A stretch of 64,000 nucleotides of DNA from Paenibacillus sp. PvR098. Lineage in GTDB: Bacteria; Bacillota; Bacilli; Paenibacillales; NBRC-103111. The stretch lies in assembly GCF_017833255.1 (NCBI RefSeq), contig NZ_JAFIBU010000001.1, positions 2,697,001 to 2,761,000 on the forward strand, given 5' to 3'. The notes under the pieces were generated by a model. It was not told where the DNA came from, searched no databases, and saw only the letters and a list, made by a program, of their open reading frames with translations. This document shows, piece after piece, positions 16,862 through 28,369 of this stretch (position 1 is its first letter; each line of letters begins with the position of its first letter). A program made the position numbers and the translations under genes.

Positions 16862-16987
16862 GATCGTCATCCCCTCATACATATATAGGTACATTATACC
16901 CGAACTGGGGAGAACACGCTTTAAATAAATAGGTGGTTTATTAGCACATTAACTTCCCATCTGCATAATGCCTCTCCTATACAGGCC

Positions 16988-17203
16988 TCATTTTTTATCC
17001 GGAATGTTAAGCATTTGAGAGATAGTTACGAAATGTACCCCTTCTTTCTTCAGCTGGGGTATAATCGTATCCAATGATTGGACCATACCGGACAAATTCT
17101 GGGTCCAGTGCCCGCCGCTGTGCATGAGAACAATCGCCCCCGGGTGCATATTGCTCATTACGTTTTTATGGACGGTGGCAGCATCAATTAGAGTCCAATC
17201 CAT
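16988..17203 (-). pseudogene. 3' fragment of a polysaccharide deacetylase gene
   Basis: 71 codons that match only the C-terminal third of NodB-type polysaccharide deacetylases: a DW...V..NV-SN-HPGAIVLMHS segment, then SLDTIIPQLKKEGVHFVTISQML. The catalytic metal-binding motifs of the first two thirds are missing, and a stop codon lies just upstream of the apparent start. The break is at about 17203, exactly where the remnant of a divergent ger gene begins, so a deletion has removed the 5' halves of both. Confidence 0.75.
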
Positions 17204-17210
17204 CCTTTAT

Positions 17211-17423
17211 ATTGAAAAAATGATGGAGAAGCATTTTGACGAGGAAATCCAGTAATTCATTTCATTTCTTCAAAAGAAACATATAGATCCCCTTGGACTT
17301 GGAGATAGGGTTAGAGCAAAGTCAAGAAATTGGGACGATGCGCATTTCCAGGAAATATATCCTCATCTGAACGTGACAGTCAAAACAAAGATAAACATCA
17401 TTCAAACCGGCGTTTGGGAGTAA
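17211..17423 (+). pseudogene. 3' remnant of a Ger(x)C germination lipoprotein gene
   Basis: Read in one frame, 70 codons give the characteristic C-terminus of GerAC-family germinant-receptor subunits: EKMMEKHFDEEI, then FLQKKHIDPLGLGDRVRAK, NWDD, and VTVKTKINIIQTG. One in-frame TAA (17253-17255) interrupts it, and the whole N-terminal and middle part is absent. No start codon or signal peptide remains. It is followed 29 bp later by a gerB fragment, in the normal gerC-gerB spacing. Confidence 0.7.
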
Positions 17424-17452
17424 AGCTTTTATTTTTTCGAGGGAGGAATAAG

Positions 17453-17545
17453 GTGAAACCATCCATTAACGAACGATTTGTAGGTTCTCCTTTTTTCGTT
17501 TTCTTTCTTATTCACTCTAGTCAAGTGGGCGTAAGCCATTACTGA
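17453..17545 (+). pseudogene. 5' remnant of a GerAB-type germination permease gene
   Basis: GTG at 17453 after GGGAGG opens a 30-codon frame whose first 27 residues look like the N-terminus of an endospore germination permease (INERFVGSPFFVFFLIHSSQ then VGV, the start of the first membrane helix). The similarity then stops abruptly at about 17533, and the frame ends within the 3' end of the convergent ynfA-like gene. Together with the gerC remnant it marks a deleted ger operon. Confidence 0.6.
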
Positions 17546-17865
17546 CGGGGAGCCCACAGCATAATGGAAACGCCGATGACGCAAACGATGGCTCCAATCC
17601 AGTCATAGAGGTCAGGTGTCTTCTTATCGATCCACCAGCCCCAGAGAACGGCGAGAACGACAAACACCCCGCCATAAGCTGCATAGACTCGCCCAAAGCT
17701 TGGGAAGCTTTGCAGCGTGGGAATGACTCCGTAAGCAACTAGCACCAAGCTCCCAACAACACCATACCATAATGGTTTGGATTCCCTCAGCCATAGCCAT
17801 ACCAAGTAACCGCCGCCGATTTCAGCCAATCCGGCAAGAATGAAAAGCATAATTGCGCTAATCAA
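17539..17865 (-). CDS. YnfA family (UPF0060) small membrane protein
   Basis: 108 residues with four predicted membrane helices and the YnfA/UPF0060 pattern: LAEIGGGYLVWLWLRE, YAAYGGVFVVLAVLWGW and DLYDWIGAIVCVIGVSIMLWAPR. The family is related to SMR-type small transporters, with no firmly known substrate. TTG start at 17865 with AGGAGT about 9 nt upstream. Its 3' end abuts the truncated gerB remnant. Confidence 0.88.
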   Translation of the reverse strand: MISAIMLFILAGLAEIGGGYLVWLWLRESKPLWYGVVGSLVLVAYGVIPTLQSFPSFGRVYAAYGGVFVVLAVLWGWWIDKKTPDLYDWIGAIVCVIGVSIMLWAPRQ

Positions 17866-18057
17866 CCGATAACACTCCTATCTTATGAAAACTTCCGCCT
17901 CGACGTAAGAAACAACACCGCTCGGAACCCTAGTTCATCCCATGCTCAAGGCATGTGTTATTCTTTCGACTTGGAAGATTCATTTCCTCCTTGAAGATAG
18001 AACCTGATGGTCAAATTCACCTGATTACATCCGGAACAAAAAATCTACCAGGTATGA

Positions 18058-18101
18058 AAAAAATCCCGAACCACTATGGAACTGTGGAACGGGATTTTTT
18101 T
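18058..18101 (-). terminator. Terminator of the glpD operon
   Basis: ATCCCG..CCAC and GTGG..CGGGAT pair around a 9-nt loop and are followed by a T tract on the minus strand. The stem ends at the glpD stop codon and closes the operon that starts at 28146. Confidence 0.8.
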
Positions 18102-19786
18102 CATGCCTGCTTTAAGCCTGCTTCTTCATCTATTGGAACGACAGCATCATGCAAATGCTTCTCCAGCTCTTCCGTATAATATCTTTCCAACTCCCCGCTC
18201 CAGCCCAGCTTTTCAGCCATATAAGCTATAACCGAAGCTTTATGCTGCTGCACCCAAGCCATATCAAATAACAAAGCGCCGGTGCGTCTAATAAAGAAAT
18301 CCTCGGGCTTGACCGTCATTTCTTCTTCGATGGCGTACTCCAGCATGGCGAATACATCCAGTGGCATTTGAGAAGCTGCGGCATGCTTAGCATTCCGGGC
18401 AGCCAGTGTATATAGTTTGTCGATATTCGAGCCGTATCTTCTGACCAGCCGCTCCGATTGTTCCGGAGTAAAGCCGAGAGCGGTTCCCTCTCTGGCCTTC
18501 TTTTTACAATACTCCGCGAAGCTGGCTGAGCCTCCTACTTGTCCCCCCGAGATCGGCATGTTTTTAGTGCTGCTGGAGGGGAAAGACCTGCTGTCCTCTT
18601 GTTTCAACAAATCAACGACCAGATCGACAACCATCTCCGCCATTTTCCGGTATCCCGTTAATTTACCGCCTGCAATGGTAATTAAACCGGATGGCGATTG
18701 CCATACTTCGTCTTTCCGGGATATTTCCGATGCGTTTTTCCCTTCCTCAAAAATCAAAGGGCGAAGACCGGTCCAGCTGGATTCGATATCCTCGATCGTA
18801 ATATTCACGGAAGGAAACATGTAATTGATCGCATCAATGACATATTGACGGTCCGCGGAGGTCATCCGCGGGTGCGCCGGGTCCCCTTTATACACCGTAT
18901 CCGTCGTTCCCACGTACGTTTTGCCGTCACGAGGGATAGCGAAGGTCATACGGCCGTCCGGGGTATCAAAGTAAATGGCCTGCCGGAGCGGAAACCGGCG
19001 CTGATCTATGACCAAATGAATACCTTTGGTTAATTGAAGATGCTTCTTCTCTTTCGATTTATCCTTCTCCCGAAGGGTATCCACCCATGGCCCGGCGGCA
19101 TTCACGATCTTCTTGGCGTAGATCTCAATGACTCCGCCTCCGATGCGATCCTTCACTTGAACGCCGGATACTTTGCCTTCGGTGTAGAGGAAGCCTACAA
19201 CCTCCAAATAATTGACTGCCGAGGCCCCGCGGTGAACCGCTTCTTTCAACACCTCTATCGTTAGTCGCGCATCATCCGTGCGATACTCCACGTAAACCCC
19301 GCTGCCTTTTAACCCTTCCTGTTTCACTAAGGGTTCTCTTTTCACGGTTTCCTCGACATTTAACATGGTACGGCGCTCACTTCTTTTTACACCGGCCAAG
19401 TAATCATATACTCTTAAGCCCAGCGAAGTGCTGAATTTGCCGAACGTGCCCCCTTGATGCAGCGGCAGCAGCATCCATTCCGGAGTGGTCACATGGGGCC
19501 CGTTCTCATATACGACAGCCCGCTCTTTACCGACCTCCGCCACCATCTTGACTTCCAGCTGTTTAAGGTAGCGCAAGCCCCCATGAACAAGCTTCGTCGA
19601 CCGGCTCGACGTGCCGGCGGCAAAATCCTGCATTTCGACTAGCACGGTCTTCATCCCGCGGGTGACCGCATCCAAAGCAATTCCAGACCCCGTAATGCCT
19701 CCGCCAATGACCAGCAGATCAAAGGTCTGCTGGGCTAACTTTTTTAACAGCGCTTCTCGTTGCACGCCCGAAAACGAATTTTCCAT
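18101..19786 (-). CDS. glpD: Aerobic glycerol-3-phosphate dehydrogenase
   Basis: 561-residue FAD-dependent, membrane-associated enzyme that oxidises sn-glycerol 3-phosphate to dihydroxyacetone phosphate, passing electrons to quinone. The N-terminal FAD motif is LLVIGGGITGSGIALDA, followed by GTSSRSTKLVHGGLRYL; the C-terminal helical domain (DAO_C) is complete. GAGGAG lies 8 nt before the ATG. It is the last gene of the importer-glpK-GH31-glpD cluster, 35 bp after the GH31 gene, so it handles glycerol released from the imported glycoside. Confidence 0.96.
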   Translation of the reverse strand: MENSFSGVQREALLKKLAQQTFDLLVIGGGITGSGIALDAVTRGMKTVLVEMQDFAAGTSSRSTKLVHGGLRYLKQLEVKMVAEVGKERAVVYENGPHVTTPEWMLLPLHQGGTFGKFSTSLGLRVYDYLAGVKRSERRTMLNVEETVKREPLVKQEGLKGSGVYVEYRTDDARLTIEVLKEAVHRGASAVNYLEVVGFLYTEGKVSGVQVKDRIGGGVIEIYAKKIVNAAGPWVDTLREKDKSKEKKHLQLTKGIHLVIDQRRFPLRQAIYFDTPDGRMTFAIPRDGKTYVGTTDTVYKGDPAHPRMTSADRQYVIDAINYMFPSVNITIEDIESSWTGLRPLIFEEGKNASEISRKDEVWQSPSGLITIAGGKLTGYRKMAEMVVDLVVDLLKQEDSRSFPSSSTKNMPISGGQVGGSASFAEYCKKKAREGTALGFTPEQSERLVRRYGSNIDKLYTLAARNAKHAAASQMPLDVFAMLEYAIEEEMTVKPEDFFIRRTGALLFDMAWVQQHKASVIAYMAEKLGWSGELERYYTEELEKHLHDAVVPIDEEAGLKQA

Positions 19787-19821
19787 GGCCGTATCTCCTC
19801 TATTGAATCCTTCCGGTGTGG

Positions 19822-22308
19822 TTATATCGAAATCAAATCTTTCACATCAAACTTGATGATCAAATCGTAATCTTCTTTCACATAGTCATGCTTGATTCTA
19901 GCGGTTTTTTGTTCCATATCGTAATACCAGCCTGCCGCACTTGCCTCCCACTCTGCCGGGTCCAAAAACATCGGCAGCTTGTTCCCCTGCAGAATCACCT
20001 GTACCGGAGCAACCTCTTTACAAATGACATCGACAACAGCCTTTTTCAATGACGTTACATACCGGCCTTCTTTGACAAAGGAAATTTTCGTTTCTTTATC
20101 GTTGCGGATGCTGATGGTTGTTTTCAGATAATCACCGGTTTGGTAGTTGTTCGTTTTTCCGTCATCTTCATAGTATACAAAGTTGGATTCCTCGGACGGT
20201 TCGATGAGCAGGTGAAGCTCTTCTACCACATCGTTATGAATATTCTTGAGTCCATGTGCCATCGGGATAATCGCTCCGCTTCGGATAAACATCGGAATGG
20301 AACCCAAAGAAACCTTCTGTTCAATCGTTTGTCCTCCACGGTACCGCTCTTTGGTGTACCAGTCGAACCAATCCGTACCTTCCGGCAAGTAAACGCTTCT
20401 GGTTTCCACACCCTTCTCAAGGACATTTGCGACCAGCAGGGAGCGGCCGAGCATAAAATCAAAGCTTTCTTCCCATACCTTGACGTCCTGCTGAAACTCA
20501 TATACTAAAGGACGCATCACAGGAGATCCCTCTGTAGAAGCTTCAAACAATAGAGAATAGAAGTAAGGCACCAGTTGATACCTAAGCTCAATGGCTTCCC
20601 GGATATATCGGGTGTAGCCCGGATACATCCAAGGCTCCGTTACGGTATTATCCGTGTTACAGGAGTGGATGGAGAACCTCGGTTGGAAGATTCCGTTCTG
20701 CACCCATCTTACGAACAACTCCGGCTCCGGGGCAGGCCCGTAAAAGCCGCCTATATCGCAGCCTTGGTTCGCCACACCGGAAAGCCCCATTCCAAGAATG
20801 ACCGGGATATTGAACTTCAGGCTTTTCCAGCTGGTATTGTTATCTCCGGCCCAGGTTTGGGCATAACGCTGTATGCCTGCAAACCCCGCTCTATTCACGA
20901 TATAAGGCCTCACATTGGGATCGACCTCAGCTATCGCTTGCTTGGCCATCAATGCCATCAGGTTAGGCATAATCGGTCTTAATGCGCCTATCTCTTTTCC
21001 GGAGCCCTCAAAATCACACTGCGCATCCAAATTATTCAATTCGTATTCGTTATTATCGTTCCAGATCGACGTGATGCCTAAGGAGATATAAGAGGCCTTC
21101 AGATGCTTCTTCCAAAGCTCCCTGCCTTTCGGATTGGTAAAATCCACGAATGAGGCCGCTCCTCCCCAGTATCGGTCTATCTCGGGCTGGTCACCCTGCT
21201 GGTCTTTGATATAGGCCCCGGATTCGGCAAATTCAGCATACAAAGGATGAGTTTTCAACATGCCCGGTTTAATGTTTGGCGCCAAGGAAGAACCTTTGTG
21301 CTCCATTTGCTCCACAAAGCCCTTCGGATCGCGGAACCTATCTCGGTTCCAGTTAAACACATACCGCTTTCCGTCCTGTCTGGTTGTATATCCGGAAGAC
21401 AAAAAGAAACCGTCGCAGGGAATCCCTTCCTGCTCGCATTTTTCCACAAATTTCAAAATGGCCTTATCCGAATCCTTCTCCAACTCCGTATAATACATCG
21501 TTGAGCCCATATAACCGAGGGAATACTTGGTAGGCAATATCGTCTTTCCGGTCAAGTCGGTATAATTTCGGATGACGTCCTTGATTTCCGGACCCAGGAT
21601 AAAGAAGACATCCAGTTCTCCCCCATCCGCACAGAAGTAGGAGTACTTGTTCCAATAGCCGCTGCGTTCACAGCCCATATCGAATACCGAATCATAGGAG
21701 TTATGATAAAACAGACCTGAAGCGACTTTGCTTTTACCGTTTAATTTAATATAAAAAGGAATATGCTTGTATAAAGGATCCGTAAGCTCTGAATCGTACC
21801 CGAGCGTATCCACATTGTGCATCCGCATTCTTCGTTTATTTTTGTTTAAATATCCCGATTTTTCCCCAAATCCGTAGAAATAATCGTGATCATCCATACA
21901 CGAATAGTGATACAGTCTGCCCAAGCCATCCTTGACATAGCTTTTTTCTTTCAGATCCGAATGCAGCACCTGACCGTTTAGGTCGGTAATCTCAATGGCG
22001 AACGGTTCTTTATACACACGTACCTTCAATTTGGACGTCTGCAAAAGCAAATGTGTATCTAAGTCCTCATAAGGGATTGGAAGGGCCGCTACCCGGATTC
22101 TCTCTTCCAACAGGTTATCCATTTTATCTTCCCAAGCAGTCATGGTCAGCGCATACGAAGCTTCCTCAGGAAACTGATCATCAAACGTACAGCGGATTCT
22201 CACGATCTCATCGTTTAGAAGCACTACTCTGTACTTAGCCGCGTTGGTCTCCAGCTCCAGAAAGTTAGCGCCGGAGTTTATACTTACAATTTTATGGCTT
22301 ATTTTCAT
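19822..22308 (-). CDS. GH31 family alpha-glycosidase
   Basis: About 828 residues starting MKISHK at 22308, after GGGGA. GH31 retaining alpha-glycosidase: nucleophile Asp418 in SIWNDNNEYE, acid/base Asp489 in QTWAGDNNTS, plus an N-terminal beta-sandwich and C-terminal beta domains. There is no signal peptide, so it acts on an imported substrate. It lies between glpK and glpD and behind an ABC importer, which points to a substrate that yields glycerol, such as an alpha-glucosyl- or galactosyl-glycerol. GH31 also includes alpha-glucosidases and alpha-xylosidases, so specificity is inferred from context only. Confidence 0.9.
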   Translation of the reverse strand: MKISHKIVSINSGANFLELETNAAKYRVVLLNDEIVRIRCTFDDQFPEEASYALTMTAWEDKMDNLLEERIRVAALPIPYEDLDTHLLLQTSKLKVRVYKEPFAIEITDLNGQVLHSDLKEKSYVKDGLGRLYHYSCMDDHDYFYGFGEKSGYLNKNKRRMRMHNVDTLGYDSELTDPLYKHIPFYIKLNGKSKVASGLFYHNSYDSVFDMGCERSGYWNKYSYFCADGGELDVFFILGPEIKDVIRNYTDLTGKTILPTKYSLGYMGSTMYYTELEKDSDKAILKFVEKCEQEGIPCDGFFLSSGYTTRQDGKRYVFNWNRDRFRDPKGFVEQMEHKGSSLAPNIKPGMLKTHPLYAEFAESGAYIKDQQGDQPEIDRYWGGAASFVDFTNPKGRELWKKHLKASYISLGITSIWNDNNEYELNNLDAQCDFEGSGKEIGALRPIMPNLMALMAKQAIAEVDPNVRPYIVNRAGFAGIQRYAQTWAGDNNTSWKSLKFNIPVILGMGLSGVANQGCDIGGFYGPAPEPELFVRWVQNGIFQPRFSIHSCNTDNTVTEPWMYPGYTRYIREAIELRYQLVPYFYSLLFEASTEGSPVMRPLVYEFQQDVKVWEESFDFMLGRSLLVANVLEKGVETRSVYLPEGTDWFDWYTKERYRGGQTIEQKVSLGSIPMFIRSGAIIPMAHGLKNIHNDVVEELHLLIEPSEESNFVYYEDDGKTNNYQTGDYLKTTISIRNDKETKISFVKEGRYVTSLKKAVVDVICKEVAPVQVILQGNKLPMFLDPAEWEASAAGWYYDMEQKTARIKHDYVKEDYDLIIKFDVKDLISI

Positions 22309-22534
22309 GATAACATCTCCCCTTCTTCCTGAAGATAATAAACACAAATCGGATAACAGCCCCGATTCCAACAACAATATTCATCAAAAATAAATAAGAC
22401 CGGGAATAAAAAAAGTAAAACAAAATCCGTTCACAAAAGGATTCTTACTTATATGATATCATTAATGATTTACATTGCTTTACCATTATTGCTGTATATT
22501 TTACCGATCTTGTCTGATTTCTGATGGCTTATGA

Positions 22535-24122
<1,588 letters not shown>

Positions 24123-24143
24123 TCAGAAGTATACTAACGAGCT

Positions 24144-24968
24144 TTAGCCTTTCATACCCGAAGTGACCATTCCTTTGACGAAGTAGCGTTGGAACATCAT
24201 AAACACCACTAAAACAGGAACCATCGTGATAATAGACATTGCCAACAAGCTGCCCCAATCCACGTTGTACTCACCAATAAAGTTAGAAAGAGCCAATTGG
24301 ATCGTATACAGGGACGGATCGCTAATTCCGATCAACGGCCACAAGAAATCATCCCAACGCCACATGAAGGAGAAAATCGCCAGTACGGCTAATATTGGTT
24401 TGGCAATAGGAAGAATAATGCTCCAATAAATTTTCCACTCCGAGGCTCCATCCATCCGGGCCGCTTCGAGCAGCTCATCCGGTACCGTCAGCAAATACTG
24501 CCGCATCAGGAAAACGCCTGTCGGCGTAGCTGCCGGAGGGATAATAATACTTAGCAGATTGTTGTAAAGTCCCAGGAAGCTGATCACCGTGAAGATCGGA
24601 ATCATGATGACCTCCAAAGGAATCATCAGCGTCGAAATAAATCCGACCAACAGCACGGTATCCCCTTTAAACCGGTACTTTGCCAAAGCAAAGCCGGCCA
24701 TCGAGTTAATTAACAGCAGCAACACAGTAGAACTGACTGTAACGATCGCACTGTTTAAGAAATAAACGCCGAAATTACCCTTCTCAAAAGCGTTGAAATA
24801 ATGTTCAAAGGTTAACGGCTCAGGCCAGAACTTCGGCGGAAAGCTGTACAAATCCGGCGTTGTTTTTAAAGACGAGAGCAAAACCCAAATCACCGGGAAT
24901 ATCCACAGCAGGCTGAGCGCAAACAGAAACACATACACGATCCATTTGGCCGAAGACTTCATTTCCAT
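24144..24968 (-). CDS. Carbohydrate ABC transporter permease (MalG type)
   Basis: About 274 residues with six predicted membrane helices and the EAA loop (DELLEAARMDGASEWKIYW) that docks the ATPase; it ends KGMVTSGMKG, as typical of MalG-type CUT1 permeases. Its ATG (24968) overlaps the end of the preceding permease gene, with AAAGGAGG inside that gene. No ATPase gene is in the cluster, so a shared MsmK-type ATPase must energise it. Confidence 0.93.
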   Translation of the reverse strand: MEMKSSAKWIVYVFLFALSLLWIFPVIWVLLSSLKTTPDLYSFPPKFWPEPLTFEHYFNAFEKGNFGVYFLNSAIVTVSSTVLLLLINSMAGFALAKYRFKGDTVLLVGFISTLMIPLEVIMIPIFTVISFLGLYNNLLSIIIPPAATPTGVFLMRQYLLTVPDELLEAARMDGASEWKIYWSIILPIAKPILAVLAIFSFMWRWDDFLWPLIGISDPSLYTIQLALSNFIGEYNVDWGSLLAMSIITMVPVLVVFMMFQRYFVKGMVTSGMKG

Positions 24969-24969
24969 G

Positions 24970-25866
24970 TTATACGGCGCCTCCTTTCGCAAGGCGGAAT
25001 TGCAGAATCGTAAACAGCGAGATAATCACAAAAAGTACAACGGACATCGCACTGGCTACTCCCAATTCTTGTCTCATAAAGCCTACCTCGTATATATATT
25101 GCACGATAAAGGTCGTCTCTCTTCCCGGACCCCCGCCCGTCAAAGCAAACATCAACGGATAGGACTTGAACGCATCAATCAGAGAAATCATAATCACCAG
25201 AAAGCTTGTCGGCTTAAGCAGCGGGAGCGTAATGCTCCAAAAGGAACGCAGTTTAGAAGCACCATCCAGATGAGCCGCTTCATAGTAATCCCCTGGAATG
25301 GCTTGCAAGCCGGCCATGAAAATAACCATAAAGAAACCAAGCCGCGACCACACGGTAGCGATGATAACAGATAAATTCGCGTAAAATGGAGAGGATAAAA
25401 ACGGAATCGTATCCGCTCCGAACAGGCTAAGAATATAGTTAAGAATACCCAAATCGCCAAAAATCCATTTCCATGTTAATCCGACAATAATAAACGAGAT
25501 CATGGTCGGCCAATAGAAGATGGCCCGAAAAAAACCCTTGAGCCGAATCTCCTGAATCAGCAGCATAGCCACGGCCAAAGACAAACAGTAAATCAGCGGC
25601 ACCACAATGGCGGCGTATAATGCGGTTTTACCAAGCGCCGACCAGAACATTTCGTTTGTAAATACGTTCATATAATTCTCAATCCCTATAAATTCCATAG
25701 GATTTAAGCCGTCATACTCATTAAATGAATAAATAAAGCCCATGATGGTTGGGACGATGATAAAAATACTAAAAATCAAGAAGTTCGGAAGCACAAATAA
25801 ATAGGGAGTTAATTGAAATTTCTTCTTCCGTTTACCCGGCTTCATCGTTGCCGTACCTGTAGCCAT
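24970..25866 (-). CDS. Carbohydrate ABC transporter permease (MalF type)
   Basis: 298 residues with six predicted membrane helices and the EAA loop YYEAAHLDGASKLRSFWSI. The start ATG at 25866 follows AGGGGG at 7 nt. It forms the heterodimeric channel with the following MalG-type protein and receives substrate from the lipoprotein encoded just upstream. Confidence 0.93.
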   Translation of the reverse strand: MATGTATMKPGKRKKKFQLTPYLFVLPNFLIFSIFIIVPTIMGFIYSFNEYDGLNPMEFIGIENYMNVFTNEMFWSALGKTALYAAIVVPLIYCLSLAVAMLLIQEIRLKGFFRAIFYWPTMISFIIVGLTWKWIFGDLGILNYILSLFGADTIPFLSSPFYANLSVIIATVWSRLGFFMVIFMAGLQAIPGDYYEAAHLDGASKLRSFWSITLPLLKPTSFLVIMISLIDAFKSYPLMFALTGGGPGRETTFIVQYIYEVGFMRQELGVASAMSVVLFVIISLFTILQFRLAKGGAV

Positions 25867-25932
25867 CACCGTTCCCCCTTCTCTTTAGGAAATAAACGGC
25901 TGTCGCCAACTTTCAGCGCAGCCGTATGATCA

Positions 25933-27228
25933 TTACTTCTTGTCATCGGCAATGGCTTTATCAATGGCTTGCGCCGTTTTATCCATTGCTTCTTTGGCCG
26001 TCGTTTTACCGGCAATGACTTCCACCAGGTTGTTCTTCAAATCATTGCTGAATTTAGGAACAATCGTCTGTTTGGACCAATCTTCCGCTGCTGCTGCACT
26101 CGTGTTGTTCAATTCATCGGAGAAGATTTGAAACATTTCCTTACCAAAAGCATAATCAAGATTTGCGCTGTCTTTGCGCGGACTCATGAACAAGGATTCT
26201 TGGTTATACTTCGAATTTACTTCTTTCGTAGACAAGTATTGGACGAAATCAGCCGCTTCCTTTTCAACTTTCGAACCGTTGAAGGCCATTACGAATTTAC
26301 CGCCCGGTACGGAAGAACGCTGTGTAGCTTTAGGCATATAGGTTACGCCCCACTCAAAATTGGTAATATCCTTATAGTTGCTGACCATCCAGTTTCCGGC
26401 TAAGTGTGCTGCAACCGTACCGGAACGGAATAGGTTATTCGGATTTTCTCCTCCGAACCATACGGAAGTCGGCATCGAACCATCCGTATGAAGCTTCTTG
26501 AAATACTCGACTGCTTGTACGCCTGCTTCATTATTGATTGTCGCCTTCGTACCGTCGGAGCTGATCATGCTGCCGCCATATTGATACAGAAGCGTCGACC
26601 AGCGGTGAGGCGTGAAATCCCATACCAAACCGTATTTGGCTCCGCCTTGGTCCATAACTTGCTTCAGAGCCGCTTGGAACTCTTCCCAAGTCCAAACATC
26701 ATCCGGAGAAGACGGCACTTTCACTCCAGCTTTATCAAATAGGGTTTTGTTATAGATCAAACCGTTCGCCGTCACATCCATCGGTGCGGCTATAACCTTA
26801 TCGTTCACAACATAGTAAGGCTTGATGGAATCCATGAACTGCGCTGTAAATTGGTCGGCTCCGCCCACATAAGTGCTCAGATCCAAAGCCCGACCGGAGA
26901 ACGCGCCGATTTCCGTTGTACTGATTCGTGCCAGCGCAGGCGGTTGGCCGCCGGTAATCATCGTTCTCAGTTTCGTCGCTAAATCCTTGTAAGCAATTTC
27001 GATCAGATTGACCTTCACATTCGGATTTTGGGCCTCATAATCTTTAATAATGCCCTTCATGACTGCGCCTTCATTACCATCGGAGAACCATACAAAGTCA
27101 AGCGATACATTTTTGCCGCCTGCCGCTCCTTCGGAACCGGCATCATCATTCTTGGCACAAGCCATCGACATCAATGCCAAAAGAACAAACACCATCAAAA
27201 TCGATACGATTTTAAAGTTTTTCTTCAA
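25933..27228 (-). CDS. Family 1 sugar-binding lipoprotein of an ABC importer
   Basis: 431 residues. An N-terminal lipoprotein signal peptide ends in the lipobox SMAC (Cys24), followed by a Ser/Gly/Asp-rich linker and a CUT1 solute-binding fold (LDFVWFSDGNEG at the start; NWMVSNYKDI). TTG start at 27228 with GGGAGAGG 6 nt upstream. It is the receptor of the importer whose permeases follow at once; by context the ligand is probably a glycoside containing glycerol. Confidence 0.93.
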   Translation of the reverse strand: MKKNFKIVSILMVFVLLALMSMACAKNDDAGSEGAAGGKNVSLDFVWFSDGNEGAVMKGIIKDYEAQNPNVKVNLIEIAYKDLATKLRTMITGGQPPALARISTTEIGAFSGRALDLSTYVGGADQFTAQFMDSIKPYYVVNDKVIAAPMDVTANGLIYNKTLFDKAGVKVPSSPDDVWTWEEFQAALKQVMDQGGAKYGLVWDFTPHRWSTLLYQYGGSMISSDGTKATINNEAGVQAVEYFKKLHTDGSMPTSVWFGGENPNNLFRSGTVAAHLAGNWMVSNYKDITNFEWGVTYMPKATQRSSVPGGKFVMAFNGSKVEKEAADFVQYLSTKEVNSKYNQESLFMSPRKDSANLDYAFGKEMFQIFSDELNNTSAAAAEDWSKQTIVPKFSNDLKNNLVEVIAGKTTAKEAMDKTAQAIDKAIADDKK

Positions 27229-27285
27229 TTTTGACCTCTCCCTATCTTCTTAAACTTAATTTATGAATAGCATTTGCTTTAAAAC

Positions 27286-28146
27286 CTACGTTGTTAAACT
27301 GAGCTTCCGGAAATTTTGAGGAGATACTCCTGCATATTGTTTGAAGGATCGGCTAAAATGGACGGCTGTGTTAAAGCCCAATTTCTCCGATATGCCCCCG
27401 ACCGGTTCATCGGTGGTCCGCAATAATTTCTTCGCCTCTTCGATCCGTTTACTCATCAAATAATTATTAATCGTGTAACCTGTGACTTCCTTGAAGCAAT
27501 GACACATATAGTACTTATTTAAGTGAAGCGCTGCGGAAAGATCAGCAAGATTAATGCTTTCTGTGAAATTTTGATTAATATACTGCAAGATCCGTCGTAC
27601 GTTGGCCTGACTATGCGATTGTTGCTGTGAAGGAAGCATTTCAATCAAGTGCTTAGACTTACGGTAAATTTTGATCAATAATTGAATTAACAGCGTTCTC
27701 AAAACGACCTCGTGACCGAAAGATTCCCTTTCATTTTCCTGGTAAATCGATCGATAAGCGCTTTCAATTTCCCCGCGTTCTTCCACATTCCACCGAATCA
27801 ATAAACCGCTTGGAGCATCAAATAACGACATCAGCTTCTCAAGCATCGCTTCTTGTAAATGCCCTTGCAGGAACGATGCGGTAAAGTTAAGATAGCTGCG
27901 CAGATAGGGAACATCCTTCTGAGGATTTACACGATGTATTGTGCCTCCATTAAAGAGCAGCATATCTCCGGGTAAAAGATCGTATATATCTTCCCCTACG
28001 ACGTAATTGGCATTCCCACGAATAAAATAGTAGATCTCAAAGCCTTCGTGAGTATGCACAGGCCAGTTATACTGCCAATCGTCCGCACCCGCACGAACAT
28101 AAATCCCATTTCTTTTGAGCGCAAGATTGGTGGGAGTATGAATCAT
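27286..28146 (-). CDS. AraC family regulator with N-terminal cupin
   Basis: About 286 residues: an N-terminal cupin-type sensor (VHTHEGFEIYYFIRGNANY, DLLPGDMLLF) and a C-terminal pair of helix-turn-helix motifs (NLADLSAALHLNKYYMCHCF; GGISEKLGFNTAVHFSRSFK). It stands 57 bp ahead of the binding-protein gene on the same strand and is the probable activator of the importer-glpK-GH31-glpD operon. ATG at 28146, preceded by AGGGGG at longer spacing. Confidence 0.9.
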   Translation of the reverse strand: MIHTPTNLALKRNGIYVRAGADDWQYNWPVHTHEGFEIYYFIRGNANYVVGEDIYDLLPGDMLLFNGGTIHRVNPQKDVPYLRSYLNFTASFLQGHLQEAMLEKLMSLFDAPSGLLIRWNVEERGEIESAYRSIYQENERESFGHEVVLRTLLIQLLIKIYRKSKHLIEMLPSQQQSHSQANVRRILQYINQNFTESINLADLSAALHLNKYYMCHCFKEVTGYTINNYLMSKRIEEAKKLLRTTDEPVGGISEKLGFNTAVHFSRSFKQYAGVSPQNFRKLSLTT

Positions 28147-28369
28147 CAATCCAAATCAACCCCCTTTCCGGATAGCAAGATTGTGCAAGACCAGGTGTTT
28201 TTTCGACAAAATTCGTACGCTTACAACTGAATATTAACATAGATTAATCAAAAACACATAACGGATATTGCTGTTAATTTGATCATAGTTGCTGAAAACA
28301 TGATAGGCGTTTTCATATCATCCTCGATCTTCACAAGAAGGCGGACGTCCCTATCTCCAGCATTCCAAT

